From positions 1 to 30,108 of the forward strand of contig JAUYPR010000054.1 in the NCBI GenBank assembly GCA_030695785.1: DNA of 30,108 nt, read 5' to 3'. The stretch comes from a bacterium. Its GTDB lineage: Bacteria > Patescibacteriota > Microgenomatia > JAUYPR01. The notes under the pieces were generated by a model. That model was given only the letters and a program-made list of their open reading frames with translations. It was not told where the DNA came from and made no database searches. A program made the translations under genes and the position numbers. This document shows positions 6,849 through 14,517 of this stretch, in pieces (positions within the stretch are counted from its first letter, which is position 1; every line of letters begins with the position of its first letter).

Positions 6849-9179
6849 CTACGGTCTTCCGCGGCCGAATGAAGAGCCGCCCTTGCGTGGGCCGCGCGGA
6901 TCAAATGGCCGCCGGCGCGGAAACGTATTCCGGTCAAAGCTCCCGCTTCGATCACTACTTCCACGCTGGTCATTCTGCCCTGGTCGATCATAGCTGTCGC
7001 GACGGGGGAACGAACGACGGTCGCTCCCACGATCACCAAATCGTTCGCGCGGAGGTTTTGGTCGGTCGGCTCCGGTATTCACTCCCTTTGGCCCGGTGAG
7101 CAACACCAAATTCACGCGCCCGCGATCGTCCACCTCATCCACCCGCACCCGTACCGCATCTCCAACATTCACCACATCCTCCACCCGCTCCACATGTTCG
7201 GGCGCGAGCCTCGAAATATGCGCCATGCCTTCTTTCCCAGGAAGGATTTCCACAAACGCGCCGAAATTCATCACGCGTGTGACCGTTCCATCATATTCCT
7301 CACCCGGCTGCGGGACTTTGACAATTCCCTCGACCGTTGCGCGGGCGCGGGAAAGTCCGTCTTCATTGGTCCCGCTGATCGATACGGTTCCATCATCGTC
7401 AATGTCAATCACGGTTTCTGTTTCCTCTTGAATCTTCCGAATCATTTTTCCGCCGGGGCCAATAATTCCACCAATCAATTGAGGGTCAATCTTGATGGAA
7501 ACAATCTTGGGTGCGTAGGGAGAGAGGTGGTCGCGCGGTGCGGCAATAACTTCCTGCATCTTTTGCAGAATAAAGAGACGGGCTTCCTTGGCTTTGGCAA
7601 GGGCTTCTTTCAAGATCGCCGCGGGAACCCCCGCAAGCTTCATGTCCATTTGGAGCGCCGTCACCCCAGCATCGGTGCCTGCCACTTTAAAGTCCATATC
7701 GCCATTGGCATCTTCGGCATATCCAATGTCTGTAAGAATAACCTGTTCCTTCTCTTTCGTCATCAGCCCCATGGCGATCCCAGCCACCGGTTTGCGAATC
7801 GGCACACCGGCATCCATAAGCGCCAAGGTCGAACCGCACACCGACGCCATGGAGGTGGAACCTGATGACGACATAATTTCCGACACAACACGCACAGCGT
7901 ACGGAAACGCCTCTTTCGAAGGGAGCACTGGCACGAGTGCGCGTTCCGCAAGCGAACCGTGCCCGATTTCACGCCGCCCCGCCCAACCAACCCGTTTCAC
8001 TTCCCCTGTACAAAACGGAGGGAAATTATAGTGGTGCATATAGCGTTTGGTTTCTTCACCCATTGGGCCTTCCATCAACTGCTGAAGCGACCCTGACCCT
8101 AAGGTCGCAATAGTGAGCGCTTGGGTTTGCCCGCGCGAGAAAAGGGCCGTGCCATGCGTCCGCGGCAACACGCCAACTTCAATCGAAAGCGGCCGCACTT
8201 CGTCATTTTTCCGTCCGTCAATCCGACTCTTTTTTTCAAACACATACCCACGGACAAATGCTTTGAATTCTTCTTCAAACAAATGCTCCATGTGCGTACG
8301 GGTGAACTCACCCGTCTCGTCCGTACACGCTTCGGCGATCTTTTTCAAAGCGAGAGCCCCCCATGTGTCATCGGTTGAGAGGATGGGATTTTTCAGAAGT
8401 TCACTCATCACCTGACTACGGATAAACGTTCGGCAAGCCTCGGCTTGCTTCTCTGGCGGTGTATCGAGGATAAACACATGTTTTTCTTTGCCGTTTTCTT
8501 CTGCCAGGGTTTCAATGAGTTCGATGACCGGTTGAGATTCTTTGTGGCTAAATTCAATGGCCTCGATCAACTTTTCCTCCGGCACTTCCTCCGCGCCGGC
8601 CTCAACCATCATGATCCCGTCGGTTCTTACTGAAACCACCAAATCGAGCGTGGATTGTTTTGCTTGCTCGTCTTTCGGGTTCAGCACAAATTGATTCTCC
8701 ACCAACCCAATGCGGCTGGTCACAATAGGGCCATTCCACGGAACCGATGAGCAGGCAAGCGCAGCTGATGCACCCACGGCGCCCACGATATCCATGTCGT
8801 TATCTTGGTCCACCGACAAGACCGTGAGGATAACTTGAACTTCGTTGTTGTACCCCTTGGGAAATAATGGGCGGATCGAACGGTCAATAAGCCGACCGGA
8901 AAGAACCGAATGTTCTGATGGCCGACCTTCACGTTTCACAAATCGCGAAGAAGAAATCCGTCCGCCTGCATAGAGCTTCTCTTCAAATTCGACTGAGAGC
9001 GGGAAGTAGCCGATATCCAGCCGCGGGAGAGCCCAACACACTGTTGCCAGAACGACCGTGTCGCCATAACGTGCAAGTATAGCCGCATCTGCCGAACGTG
9101 CGACACGACCAATCTCGAAGGAAAGCTCGCGGCCCCCCCACTGTATGGTCTTTTTGATGCTGGATGAAGATGCGCTCAT
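6849..9179 (-). CDS. pnp: Polyribonucleotide nucleotidyltransferase (PNPase)
   Basis: Phosphorolytic 3'-5' exoribonuclease of the mRNA decay machinery. The 776 residues comprise the first RNase PH domain (from IQWGGRELSFEIGRVARSAD), a helical linker, and the second RNase PH domain with the catalytic ANGDMDFKVAGTDAGVTALQ segment. These are followed by KH (LIGGIIGPGGKMIRKIQEET, about residues 560-620) and S1 (EYDGTVTRVMNFGAFVEI, about 630-695) domains. The last 80 residues are a low-complexity Arg/Gly/Ser/Asp/Pro tail (for example FPRRDSYDRPGQ), reminiscent of RGG RNA-binding tails. The start codon overlaps the rpsO stop by 4 bases (ATGA), the classic rpsO-pnp operon. Confidence 0.98.
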   Translation of the reverse strand: MSASSSSIKKTIQWGGRELSFEIGRVARSADAAILARYGDTVVLATVCWALPRLDIGYFPLSVEFEEKLYAGGRISSSRFVKREGRPSEHSVLSGRLIDRSIRPLFPKGYNNEVQVILTVLSVDQDNDMDIVGAVGASAALACSSVPWNGPIVTSRIGLVENQFVLNPKDEQAKQSTLDLVVSVRTDGIMMVEAGAEEVPEEKLIEAIEFSHKESQPVIELIETLAEENGKEKHVFILDTPPEKQAEACRTFIRSQVMSELLKNPILSTDDTWGALALKKIAEACTDETGEFTRTHMEHLFEEEFKAFVRGYVFEKKSRIDGRKNDEVRPLSIEVGVLPRTHGTALFSRGQTQALTIATLGSGSLQQLMEGPMGEETKRYMHHYNFPPFCTGEVKRVGWAGRREIGHGSLAERALVPVLPSKEAFPYAVRVVSEIMSSSGSTSMASVCGSTLALMDAGVPIRKPVAGIAMGLMTKEKEQVILTDIGYAEDANGDMDFKVAGTDAGVTALQMDMKLAGVPAAILKEALAKAKEARLFILQKMQEVIAAPRDHLSPYAPKIVSIKIDPQLIGGIIGPGGKMIRKIQEETETVIDIDDDGTVSISGTNEDGLSRARATVEGIVKVPQPGEEYDGTVTRVMNFGAFVEILPGKEGMAHISRLAPEHVERVEDVVNVGDAVRVRVDEVDDRGRVNLVLLTGPKGVNTGADRPKPPRERFGDRGSDRRSFPRRDSYDRPGQNDQRGSSDRSGSFDRNTFPRRRPFDPRGPRKGGSSFGRGRP

Positions 9180-9445
9180 GTGTCCAAACCCAACTCTTTC
9201 GTGAGTGTTTTATGCCGCGTGGCGTCCCGACGCATGAGGTAGTAAAGAAGACGACGGCGTTTGTTCACCATATGCAACAGTCCGCGGCGCGAATGCATAT
9301 CTTTGGTGTGGTTTTTCAAATGCGACGCCAATGTTTTCACCCGAGAAGTCAAAATGGCCACCTGTACCTCAGGCGACCCTGTATCGCCTTCGTGCAAACG
9401 GTGCTTTGAAATAAGCGTTTTTTTCGTATTCTTTGCAAGTGACAT
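9176..9445 (-). CDS. rpsO: 30S ribosomal protein S15
   Basis: An 89-residue full-length S15, a primary 16S rRNA binder in the platform of the small subunit. Diagnostic stretches are TGSPEVQVAILTSRVKTLAS HL-x-NHTKDMHSRRGL-x-MVNKRRRLLYYL, all present without gaps. It directly precedes and overlaps pnp, as in many bacteria. An extended -10 lies 10 bases before the ATG. Confidence 0.98.
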   Translation of the reverse strand: MSLAKNTKKTLISKHRLHEGDTGSPEVQVAILTSRVKTLASHLKNHTKDMHSRRGLLHMVNKRRRLLYYLMRRDATRHKTLTKELGLDT

Positions 9446-9455
9446 GTGTATATTG

Positions 9456-9464
9456 AGTGTACCA
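9456..9464 (-). promoter_or_regulatory. Extended -10 promoter of rpsO-pnp
   Basis: On the minus strand TGG-TACACT, with the -10 ending 10 bases before the rpsO ATG; no clear -35. A small hairpin (CCAC/GTGG, 9462-9474) covers the same spot. The predicted leader is only a few bases long. Confidence 0.4.
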
Positions 9465-9484
9465 CAAACCGTGGATATGCTTCG

Positions 9485-10321
9485 TTAGGAAACAGTCGTC
9501 CCGCGGTAGATCTTCGGTTCAAGCCAATCAGGTGATGGTTCTATTGTTTTTGTCGCTGGAGCAGCAATTGGTTCGACTATCTCGTCTGAAGGTCGATCGG
9601 CCTGTGGCCGGGGCAATGGAACCGTTATGCTCCGAGCGAGTTTTGCCGCCAACTCAAATGTCTCGGCGCTCGTCCCTGGGTTTTGGAAATTATCTGTCCC
9701 GACGCGCAAGCCCGTGAGAAGATTCTGTGCCGCGTCGGACGGAAGTGCATATGCCGCATCTAAAAGAAATGCCGCCATGCTTCCTGCAATGCAGGGCTGC
9801 GTTGAATCAATCATGTGGATATCGCCGAATGATGCGTGGAGTCCTCCGGTAAATACAACCGTGGGGGAGGAAACGTCATCCGTCAGCAACGGATACGCAC
9901 TTTTCTCTCCGCTCCCAACCGCAACAACGGCATCGATGCGTGGGGTGGCAACATTCACATGCACTGTCTGTGGGTCAATGGATGAAGCATTCGGGTGAAG
10001 ATGCAGGAAAAGATATAACTTCTGTTCCTTCACTTCCCAACTCACGCGTTCGATGTTTCCAACCGCGTTGTCCACTACAATCTCGGGTTGGGCTTTGGGG
10101 GTCGCATCCGTCACTCGATCAATGCCAAAAAGGTCAGAGTATTCCACATTCGGCAGCCTTGGGGCGGCGATGGTGACCTGTTTTCCTTGCATCTCAAGGC
10201 TGAATAAAAGAGATAGCGCGGCGGCATATGCGTCTTTGGGTGCGTCGCTTGATAGCACGATGAACACGTGTTTCGCGTGCGCAAGAAGATTTTTTGCTTC
10301 CTCGATGGATGTTGATTGCAT
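9485..10321 (-). CDS. Degenerate DHH-family (NrnA/RecJ-like) protein, probably catalytically inactive
   Basis: A 278-residue protein with the layout of NrnA-type DHH phosphoesterases, which hydrolyse nanoRNA or cyclic dinucleotide products. The N-terminal strand and helix (HVFIVLSSDAPKDAYAAALS, then LEMQGKQVTIAAP) sit where NrnA has HxxPDGDA. The late motif GLRVGTDNFQNPGTSAETFE corresponds to the family's GI-x-TDTG-x-F-x-T segment. Metal ligands look lost: PDGDA is replaced by DAPKDA, and the DHH triad position carries VDNAVGN. The last 50 residues are a disordered proline-rich tail carrying a palindromic DNA repeat (PRPQADRP). It lies between infB and rpsO, where NrnA-like genes are common. 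The fold assignment is moderately sure; loss of activity is inferred. Confidence 0.6.
   Translation of the reverse strand: MQSTSIEEAKNLLAHAKHVFIVLSSDAPKDAYAAALSLLFSLEMQGKQVTIAAPRLPNVEYSDLFGIDRVTDATPKAQPEIVVDNAVGNIERVSWEVKEQKLYLFLHLHPNASSIDPQTVHVNVATPRIDAVVAVGSGEKSAYPLLTDDVSSPTVVFTGGLHASFGDIHMIDSTQPCIAGSMAAFLLDAAYALPSDAAQNLLTGLRVGTDNFQNPGTSAETFELAAKLARSITVPLPRPQADRPSDEIVEPIAAPATKTIEPSPDWLEPKIYRGTTVS
9583..9613 (-). repeat. Palindromic coding repeat, copy 1
   Basis: A 31-base stretch with a CGGCC-TGT-GGCCG palindrome at its core, in frame within the C-terminal tail of the DHH-like gene, where it encodes PRPQADR. About 24 of 31 positions match a copy at 26177-26207 in the LCP-family gene, read in the same frame. 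Confidence 0.6.
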
Positions 10322-10363
10322 ACGTTTAGGTGGGGCAGAGTGGTGCAGTAAAGATTTTACTCT

Positions 10364-11788
10364 TCACGTCAATTGTACCGCGTCACCCTCCTTAAAGTCA
10401 AGTGCGGATGTAAAGATCAGTCCGCATTCGTTGGGCGCGGCGCATGATTTGATGCTTTCTTTCAAATGCCGCATCGATGCAATCTTGGTGACACCTTGAA
10501 CGTTCACACCCTGAAGAATCTGCACTGTGTCATGCACGCGAAAAACTCCATGTTCTACCCGCACGCCCGCAATGACCGATGTGCCGCGAAACACTTTGAC
10601 GATGGTTGCCTTCCCACGAACGGTTTGCGCTGTTCCAACTCCTTTGATCAATGCGTCAACATACTCCAAAAGCTTGTAAATGATATCTCCGGTCTCTACC
10701 TGCACACCTTCGTCATCTGCAAGTCGTTTGAGCGTCGTACTTTTGGGAACGCGAAATCCCAATAGGCGTGCTCCGGTCGATTTGGCAAGAAAAATATCCG
10801 ATTCAGTGATTGGGCCGGGTGCAGCATGGATAATTTCAATGGGGTGTTCGTCGGTTCCGCGGGATACCAGACTTTCACGTAATGCCTCGACCGACCCAAA
10901 GACATCTGTCTTGATAATAAATCGCAGTGTTTTTTCATCATATCCCTGTAGCCTCTCTTTTATGGTGCGCTTCCGCATCCCTGTAGGGACAGTCACGCGG
11001 GCTCCGCTTGATGTTGTTGTTACCAATGCGCCGACTGGCGGAACATCCGTGAATCCCAAAACTTCAACCGGGGTGGAGGGATTGGCCGCATCAATGGACG
11101 TGTCGTTTGCATCCACAAGGCTTCGAACTTTTCCTTTCGTATCGCTTGCATAGATCGTCATGCCTTTTTGAAGTGTTCCTTCTTTGACCAGCACCGTTGC
11201 GAGCGGACCACGGTGCGGGTCTAACCGTGACTCAATAATCACGCCTGCAAACAAAGCCTTTGGATCTGCTTTCAGCTCTTGCATCTCGGCAACCAGGTGA
11301 ATCATTTCCAAGAGATCGTCGATACCGGTGCCCTTTGTCGCAGAAACGGGAACAGTCACCACATCCCCTCCATACCCCTCAACCAACACCCCATTTTCCG
11401 CAAGCCCCTGCTTCACTCGGTCAGGTTGTGCTGTGGGAAGATCCATTTTATTGATCGCAACAATCATGGGCGTTTTGGCCGCGTGAATATGCACAATCGC
11501 TTCTTTCGTTTGTACGTTCACACCATCGTCAGCCGCAACCACTAAGATTGCAATATCTGCAACATCCACGCCGCGGCGCCGCATCTTTGAAAACGCCTCG
11601 TGTCCGGGGGTGTCGAGAAACGTGATGCGTTTGCCCTTGGCGTCTGGAACAGAAAATGCGCCGATCCCCTGCGTGATGTTGCCCGCTTCTTTGGGCATGC
11701 GCGTGTTACGGATGGCGGATAGCAATGTGGTTTTGCCATGATCAACATGGCCTAAAATCGCGACAATCGGCGGACGAGTTTGTGTCAT
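10364..11788 (-). CDS. infB: Translation initiation factor IF-2, short form
   Basis: GTPase that places initiator tRNA on the 30S subunit and promotes subunit joining. Its 474 residues begin almost directly at the G domain: G1 GHVDHGKTTL (residues 13-22), switch I GNITQGIGAF, G3 DTPGHEAF, G4 NKMD, then SATKG. Domains II, C1 and C2 follow (for example IIHAAPGPITESDIFLAKST and AGVRVEHG). The long N-terminal region with IF2_N modules that most bacteria have is missing. The gene starts 5 bases after the nusA stop, so it is co-transcribed with nusA. Neither rbfA nor truB follows, only the DHH-like gene. Confidence 0.97.
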   Translation of the reverse strand: MTQTRPPIVAILGHVDHGKTTLLSAIRNTRMPKEAGNITQGIGAFSVPDAKGKRITFLDTPGHEAFSKMRRRGVDVADIAILVVAADDGVNVQTKEAIVHIHAAKTPMIVAINKMDLPTAQPDRVKQGLAENGVLVEGYGGDVVTVPVSATKGTGIDDLLEMIHLVAEMQELKADPKALFAGVIIESRLDPHRGPLATVLVKEGTLQKGMTIYASDTKGKVRSLVDANDTSIDAANPSTPVEVLGFTDVPPVGALVTTTSSGARVTVPTGMRKRTIKERLQGYDEKTLRFIIKTDVFGSVEALRESLVSRGTDEHPIEIIHAAPGPITESDIFLAKSTGARLLGFRVPKSTTLKRLADDEGVQVETGDIIYKLLEYVDALIKGVGTAQTVRGKATIVKVFRGTSVIAGVRVEHGVFRVHDTVQILQGVNVQGVTKIASMRHLKESIKSCAAPNECGLIFTSALDFKEGDAVQLT

Positions 11789-11793
11789 AGAAG

Positions 11794-12753
11794 TTACATC
11801 TCATCAAACCCATGGATATTAATTTTGTAGCCGGTCAACTTTGACGCCAGCCGAACGTTTTGCCCGCCGCGCCCAATAGCCAGTGAGAGCTGGTCTTCAG
11901 GGGCCGCCACATCTGCTTCTTTGTTCTCTTCATCAATCTTCACCACGATCTCTTTTGCGGGAGATAGGGCCGCAGTAATAAATTGAATGGGATCCTCGTA
12001 CCATTGAATGATGTCAATTTTTTCCTCGCCGACTTCATTAATGACCGCTTGCACCCGCACGCCTTTTTGACCAACACAGCTTCCGACCGGATCCACACCG
12101 GGTTGGTTTGAGACAACCGCAACTTTTGTTCGCTCGCCGCCTTCGCGTGCGATCACTTTGATCTCCACCGACCCAAACGACATTTCCGGTACCTCGAGCT
12201 TAAACAAATTCTCCACCAAACCCTTGTGGCTGCGCGACACAATAATTTCATTTCCGCGCGGGCCGGGGCGAATCCCAACCACGTAGAATTTCAACCGCTG
12301 TCCGGGGTTATATCCATCGGACCTCACCTGTTCCTGCGGCGGCATAATGCCCTCTGCTTTTCCTAAGTCCACCACTACTACCGGACCCTCCACGCGCTGG
12401 ACCATTCCGTTCATAAGGGTTCCGATCTTTCCTTCGAATTCGTCGAAGATGGCCTTTTTCTCTGCCTCGCGGATGCGCTGGAGAATCACTTGCTTTGCGG
12501 TTTGTGCGGCAATGCGGCCAAAGCCGGCGGGCGTGATGTTTTTGCCGTCTTTGATAATCTTGATGGCGCCATCTTTTTCTTGAATCTGCACGTCTGGCTC
12601 TTCGTCTTCTGCCAGAACATCGGGGAAGTCTTTACGGAAGGCGGCAAGAATTGCGGCCTTCATGGCATCCAACACAATAGCGGGGTCAATGCTGCGCTCG
12701 GCGCAGACCTGGTTTAAGGCAGCTGCAAATTCGGTTCGTGGTAGCCCTTGCAT
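11794..12753 (-). CDS. nusA: Transcription termination/antitermination factor NusA
   Basis: RNA polymerase-binding factor controlling pausing, intrinsic termination and antitermination. The 319 residues give the N-terminal domain (about 1-125), S1 (about 128-200, GTLMNGMVQRVEGPVVVVDL), KH1 (DPVGSCVGQKGVRVQAVINE) and KH2 with a GRGGQNVRLASKLTGYKI core. The protein ends just after KH2 and lacks the acidic repeats confined to proteobacteria. It leads the nusA-infB operon. A consensus promoter lies about 60-90 bases upstream and an attenuator-like hairpin sits in the leader, suggesting autoregulation. The rimP gene that usually precedes nusA is absent. Confidence 0.97.
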   Translation of the reverse strand: MQGLPRTEFAAALNQVCAERSIDPAIVLDAMKAAILAAFRKDFPDVLAEDEEPDVQIQEKDGAIKIIKDGKNITPAGFGRIAAQTAKQVILQRIREAEKKAIFDEFEGKIGTLMNGMVQRVEGPVVVVDLGKAEGIMPPQEQVRSDGYNPGQRLKFYVVGIRPGPRGNEIIVSRSHKGLVENLFKLEVPEMSFGSVEIKVIAREGGERTKVAVVSNQPGVDPVGSCVGQKGVRVQAVINEVGEEKIDIIQWYEDPIQFITAALSPAKEIVVKIDEENKEADVAAPEDQLSLAIGRGGQNVRLASKLTGYKINIHGFDEM

Positions 12754-12760
12754 AGGTTTG

Positions 12761-12780
12761 AAAAAAGCGGGTTACCCCGC
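12761..12780 (-). terminator. Attenuator-like intrinsic terminator in the nusA leader
   Basis: On the minus strand a GCGGG/CCCGC stem with a GTAA tetraloop (GNRA type) is followed by six T residues. It ends 7 bases before the nusA ATG, downstream of the promoter. A short out-of-frame ORF (ATG at 12791-12793, starting MQGGGVTRFF) and a GGAGG motif precede and run through the hairpin. Since NusA itself modulates hairpin termination, this could be a feedback attenuator. Confidence 0.55.
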
Positions 12781-12811
12781 CGCCTCCTTGCATCAAAAAT
12801 TCGTCAGGAAG

Positions 12812-12841
12812 ATTATACCGTGGAGACTATGTATACGTCAA
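12812..12841 (-). promoter_or_regulatory. Promoter of the nusA-infB operon
   Basis: On the minus strand TTGACG (12836-12841), an 18-base spacer and a perfect TATAAT (12812-12817), with AT-rich DNA upstream that could act as an UP element. The predicted leader of about 50 bases is unusually long for this window and contains the attenuator-like hairpin. Confidence 0.85.
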
Positions 12842-12862
12842 GCGGCCGAAATATTTTCCTTT
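12837..12862. repeat. Left copy of the imperfect 26-bp direct repeat flanking the accessory island
   Basis: About 22 of 26 bases match 14692-14717, including the unbroken 13-base core GGCCGAAATATTT (12844-12856). This copy overlaps the -35 box of the nusA promoter. Similarity stops abruptly on both sides. Confidence 0.55.
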
Positions 12863-12863
12863 C

Positions 12864-12899
12864 ATATCCACCATTGTGAGGAAGTACAATGATGGATAT
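12864..12899. repeat. Long inverted repeat at the island edge
   Basis: Arms 12864-12877 and 12886-12899 pair over 14 bases with one mismatch, around an 8-base loop. There is no T-run on either side, so it is not an intrinsic terminator. It could be an operator between the nusA promoter and the rightward small ORF. Confidence 0.5.
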
Positions 12900-12940
12900 C
12901 ATCCAAGTCGGGTATACTAAAATTAGGTTCGATTATCTCT

Positions 12941-13144
12941 ATGTCAAATTTCTGCCCAAGAATGTCAAAGTACACTCTATTTTTCTTCTTCATTCTCTTC
13001 AGTTTATTCTTTGGTGCAATTTCTCCTGCTTTAGCTACCCACAAATGCGGTACAGACAACAAATGCCAACCAGATCATGAAACATGTAGCAACTGTCCTC
13101 AAGACTGTGGTGTTTGTCCTGTGTCTCCACCAGTTGTATTATGA
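12941..13144 (+). CDS. Small secreted cysteine-rich protein
   Basis: A 67-residue ORF with a clear signal peptide (KYTLFFFFILFSLFFGAISP, then ALA before the predicted cleavage). It is followed by a short cysteine cluster, CGTDNKCQPDHETCSNCPQD then CGVCP, with six cysteines in about 25 residues. The pattern C-x5-C-x6-C-x2-C-x3-C-x2-C with ETC-xx-CPxDCG recurs as a module in larger surface proteins of many environmental bacteria. Here it stands alone, so it may be a truncated remnant or a minimal peptide. An alternative start at 12962 (MSKYTL) gives a tidier signal peptide. A TATACT box lies at 12913-12918. It is the only plus-strand gene in the island and ends one base before the convergent nucleotidyltransferase gene. 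Function unknown. Confidence 0.5.
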   Translation: MSNFCPRMSKYTLFFFFILFSLFFGAISPALATHKCGTDNKCQPDHETCSNCPQDCGVCPVSPPVVL

Positions 13145-13145
13145 T

Positions 13146-13811
13146 TTAAAGAAGTTTATCTGCTACACTTGGTACTATGCTAATAAAATGTTGTTTTACC
13201 TGCTCCCATGTTGCATCAAAGAATATCTGCGGCTCTGGATCTTCTTCTGCTTCTTCAAAAAACATAAGGCTTTTTATAATATGGTGATAGTTATGTTCTA
13301 GATTTGGGTATTGGGTGGCTACGCGCTCAATGATATTAAGCAGTGGCTCTCGTTGCGTTATGTACCAGTAGAGATCAAAAAAGTCCCGTTTTTTTCCTCT
13401 CTGACTTATTGCAATTATTTTCATTACAGCAATATCTTGAGCATCTAAAATGTTTATAAAATTATATGTGATAAACGGTTGTTTCGGAACAAAGTACGGG
13501 TAGGCAATAAAACTGATTTTCGTTCCTTCTAATTCACCATACAATGTTCCTTTATCTGTTCGTGTTATGACCCATTTATAGGGAAGCAACGCCGTTGAAA
13601 TGAATCCTGCATCAAAATCTTTATGATGAGTAAAAAAATCGAGATCAACAGATGTTCTGTGGTCGAATTGCAATGTTAATGCTGTACCTCCTGCTAAATA
13701 CCAACCATTTTTTATGATCCAATCTTGCTTCGACAACAGATCAAGTGCTTTTTGAGTAGTAGCGGGTATGTGGGAAAAGCTAAGTTTTATCTTCTGGTGA
13801 GTACTGTCCAT
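13146..13811 (-). CDS. AbiEii/AbiGii-type nucleotidyltransferase (toxin-like)
   Basis: A 221-residue member of the nucleotidyltransferase superfamily. The signature GW-YLAGGTALTLQFDHRTSV DLDFF (about residues 36-60) carries the GG-T and D-x-D metal-binding residues of DUF1814/AbiEii proteins. Further family features are DAQDIAVMKIIAISQRGKKR and DFFDLYWY. In AbiE and MenT systems such enzymes block growth by adding nucleotides to tRNA acceptor ends and are neutralised by a partner gene. Here the partner position is taken by the DUF6922-like gene, whose 3' end overlaps this one by 25 bases, rather than by a classical AbiEi. AT content and codon use differ from the neighbouring housekeeping genes, suggesting transfer. 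Confidence 0.85.
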   Translation of the reverse strand: MDSTHQKIKLSFSHIPATTQKALDLLSKQDWIIKNGWYLAGGTALTLQFDHRTSVDLDFFTHHKDFDAGFISTALLPYKWVITRTDKGTLYGELEGTKISFIAYPYFVPKQPFITYNFINILDAQDIAVMKIIAISQRGKKRDFFDLYWYITQREPLLNIIERVATQYPNLEHNYHHIIKSLMFFEEAEEDPEPQIFFDATWEQVKQHFISIVPSVADKLL

Positions 13812-14023
13812 AATTTTCTACTGCTTGAGCCTAAAACTCTTGACTTTCTTACTACTTCCGCAAGGAGCGATTTAGGATAATATCGCCGCATCCACCGAGC
13901 CTCATCCTCATTACCAAAATCCATAATCCGTTCGATAATATATTCTGCATGCTTTTGTATATCAAGTTTCTTCGGATCTGTATCCCAAAAAAGAGCTGGT
14001 CTGAAATGTATACTTGGAATCAT
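13787..14023 (-). CDS. DUF6922-like small protein, partner of the AbiEii-type gene
   Basis: A 78-residue protein resembling DUF6922: an ALFWDTD-x3-LD start, then IQKHAEYIIERIMDFGNEDE, a YYPKSLLAEVVRKSRVL stretch and a final KLWTVL. Proteins of this kind are commonly encoded just upstream of nucleotidyltransferase toxins, so an antitoxin role is inferred from position and size. The 25-base overlap with the downstream gene implies coupled translation. An extended -10 box ends 6 bases before the ATG, predicting a leaderless transcript. The family name comes from pattern recognition rather than a search. Confidence 0.65.
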   Translation of the reverse strand: MIPSIHFRPALFWDTDPKKLDIQKHAEYIIERIMDFGNEDEARWMRRYYPKSLLAEVVRKSRVLGSSSRKLWTVLTRR

Positions 14024-14029
14024 AACTAT

Positions 14030-14038
14030 ATTTTAACA
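14030..14038 (-). promoter_or_regulatory. Extended -10 promoter of the DUF6922/AbiEii pair
   Basis: On the minus strand TGT-TAAAAT ends 6 bases before the ATG at 14023, giving a predicted leaderless mRNA. A small GTCC-TTC-GGAC hairpin lies a little upstream, in the 69-base gap after the winged-helix gene. Confidence 0.45.
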
Positions 14039-14092
14039 TACTCTCAATATCAACGGAGTCCTCCTCTTTAGTCCGAAGGACACAAGCTTTGT

Positions 14093-14461
14093 TTATACCA
14101 ACTTTATGTCATCCGGTATATAGGAAAGCTTTTGTTTAGCAAAGATGAGCCGCCTCTTTAGTGTTTCTTCTTCAGGTGATTCAAAATTCAGAGTATAGTA
14201 AGTATTTCTGCCTGCTTCACGTCTTTTTAAAACATCTAGCTCAACTACTCTTTGTAAGTATGTTACTAGTGTTGGTCTGGTAATCTTACCCCTGGTGAGT
14301 CTTGCTAAGATTTTAAATTGTATTTCACCTCTTTTAATAAATGGCTTTAACACCAGTTTCTCAGGTCCTAATACTTCCTGTCTATGAATAAACTCACTCC
14401 GTTTTATCTCAAGGGCTGTTTTGACAACATCAATGATTGATAGAACCAATGCCTCAAGCAT
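14093..14461 (-). CDS. Winged-helix transcriptional regulator
   Basis: A 122-residue, mostly helical protein. The central part (about residues 38-95: FIKRGEIQFKILARLTRGKI, TRPTLVTYLQRVVELDVLKR, then REAGRNTYYTLN) has the spacing of a winged helix: helix, recognition helix, then a beta-wing ending in YYTLN. It resembles small ArsR/PadR/MarR-type or TrmB-like regulators, but no specific family is recognised. No ligand-binding cysteines or histidines are evident. Five phased GTTAAA-type repeats lie 57-108 bases upstream of the start and are plausible binding sites. It is on the same strand as the AbiEii pair and may control the island. Confidence 0.6.
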   Translation of the reverse strand: MLEALVLSIIDVVKTALEIKRSEFIHRQEVLGPEKLVLKPFIKRGEIQFKILARLTRGKITRPTLVTYLQRVVELDVLKRREAGRNTYYTLNFESPEEETLKRRLIFAKQKLSYIPDDIKLV

Positions 14462-14517
14462 AAATGAGACAAAGAACGTGGCTTTACAATAATTGTATTC
14501 ATACTTTATATAAATTA

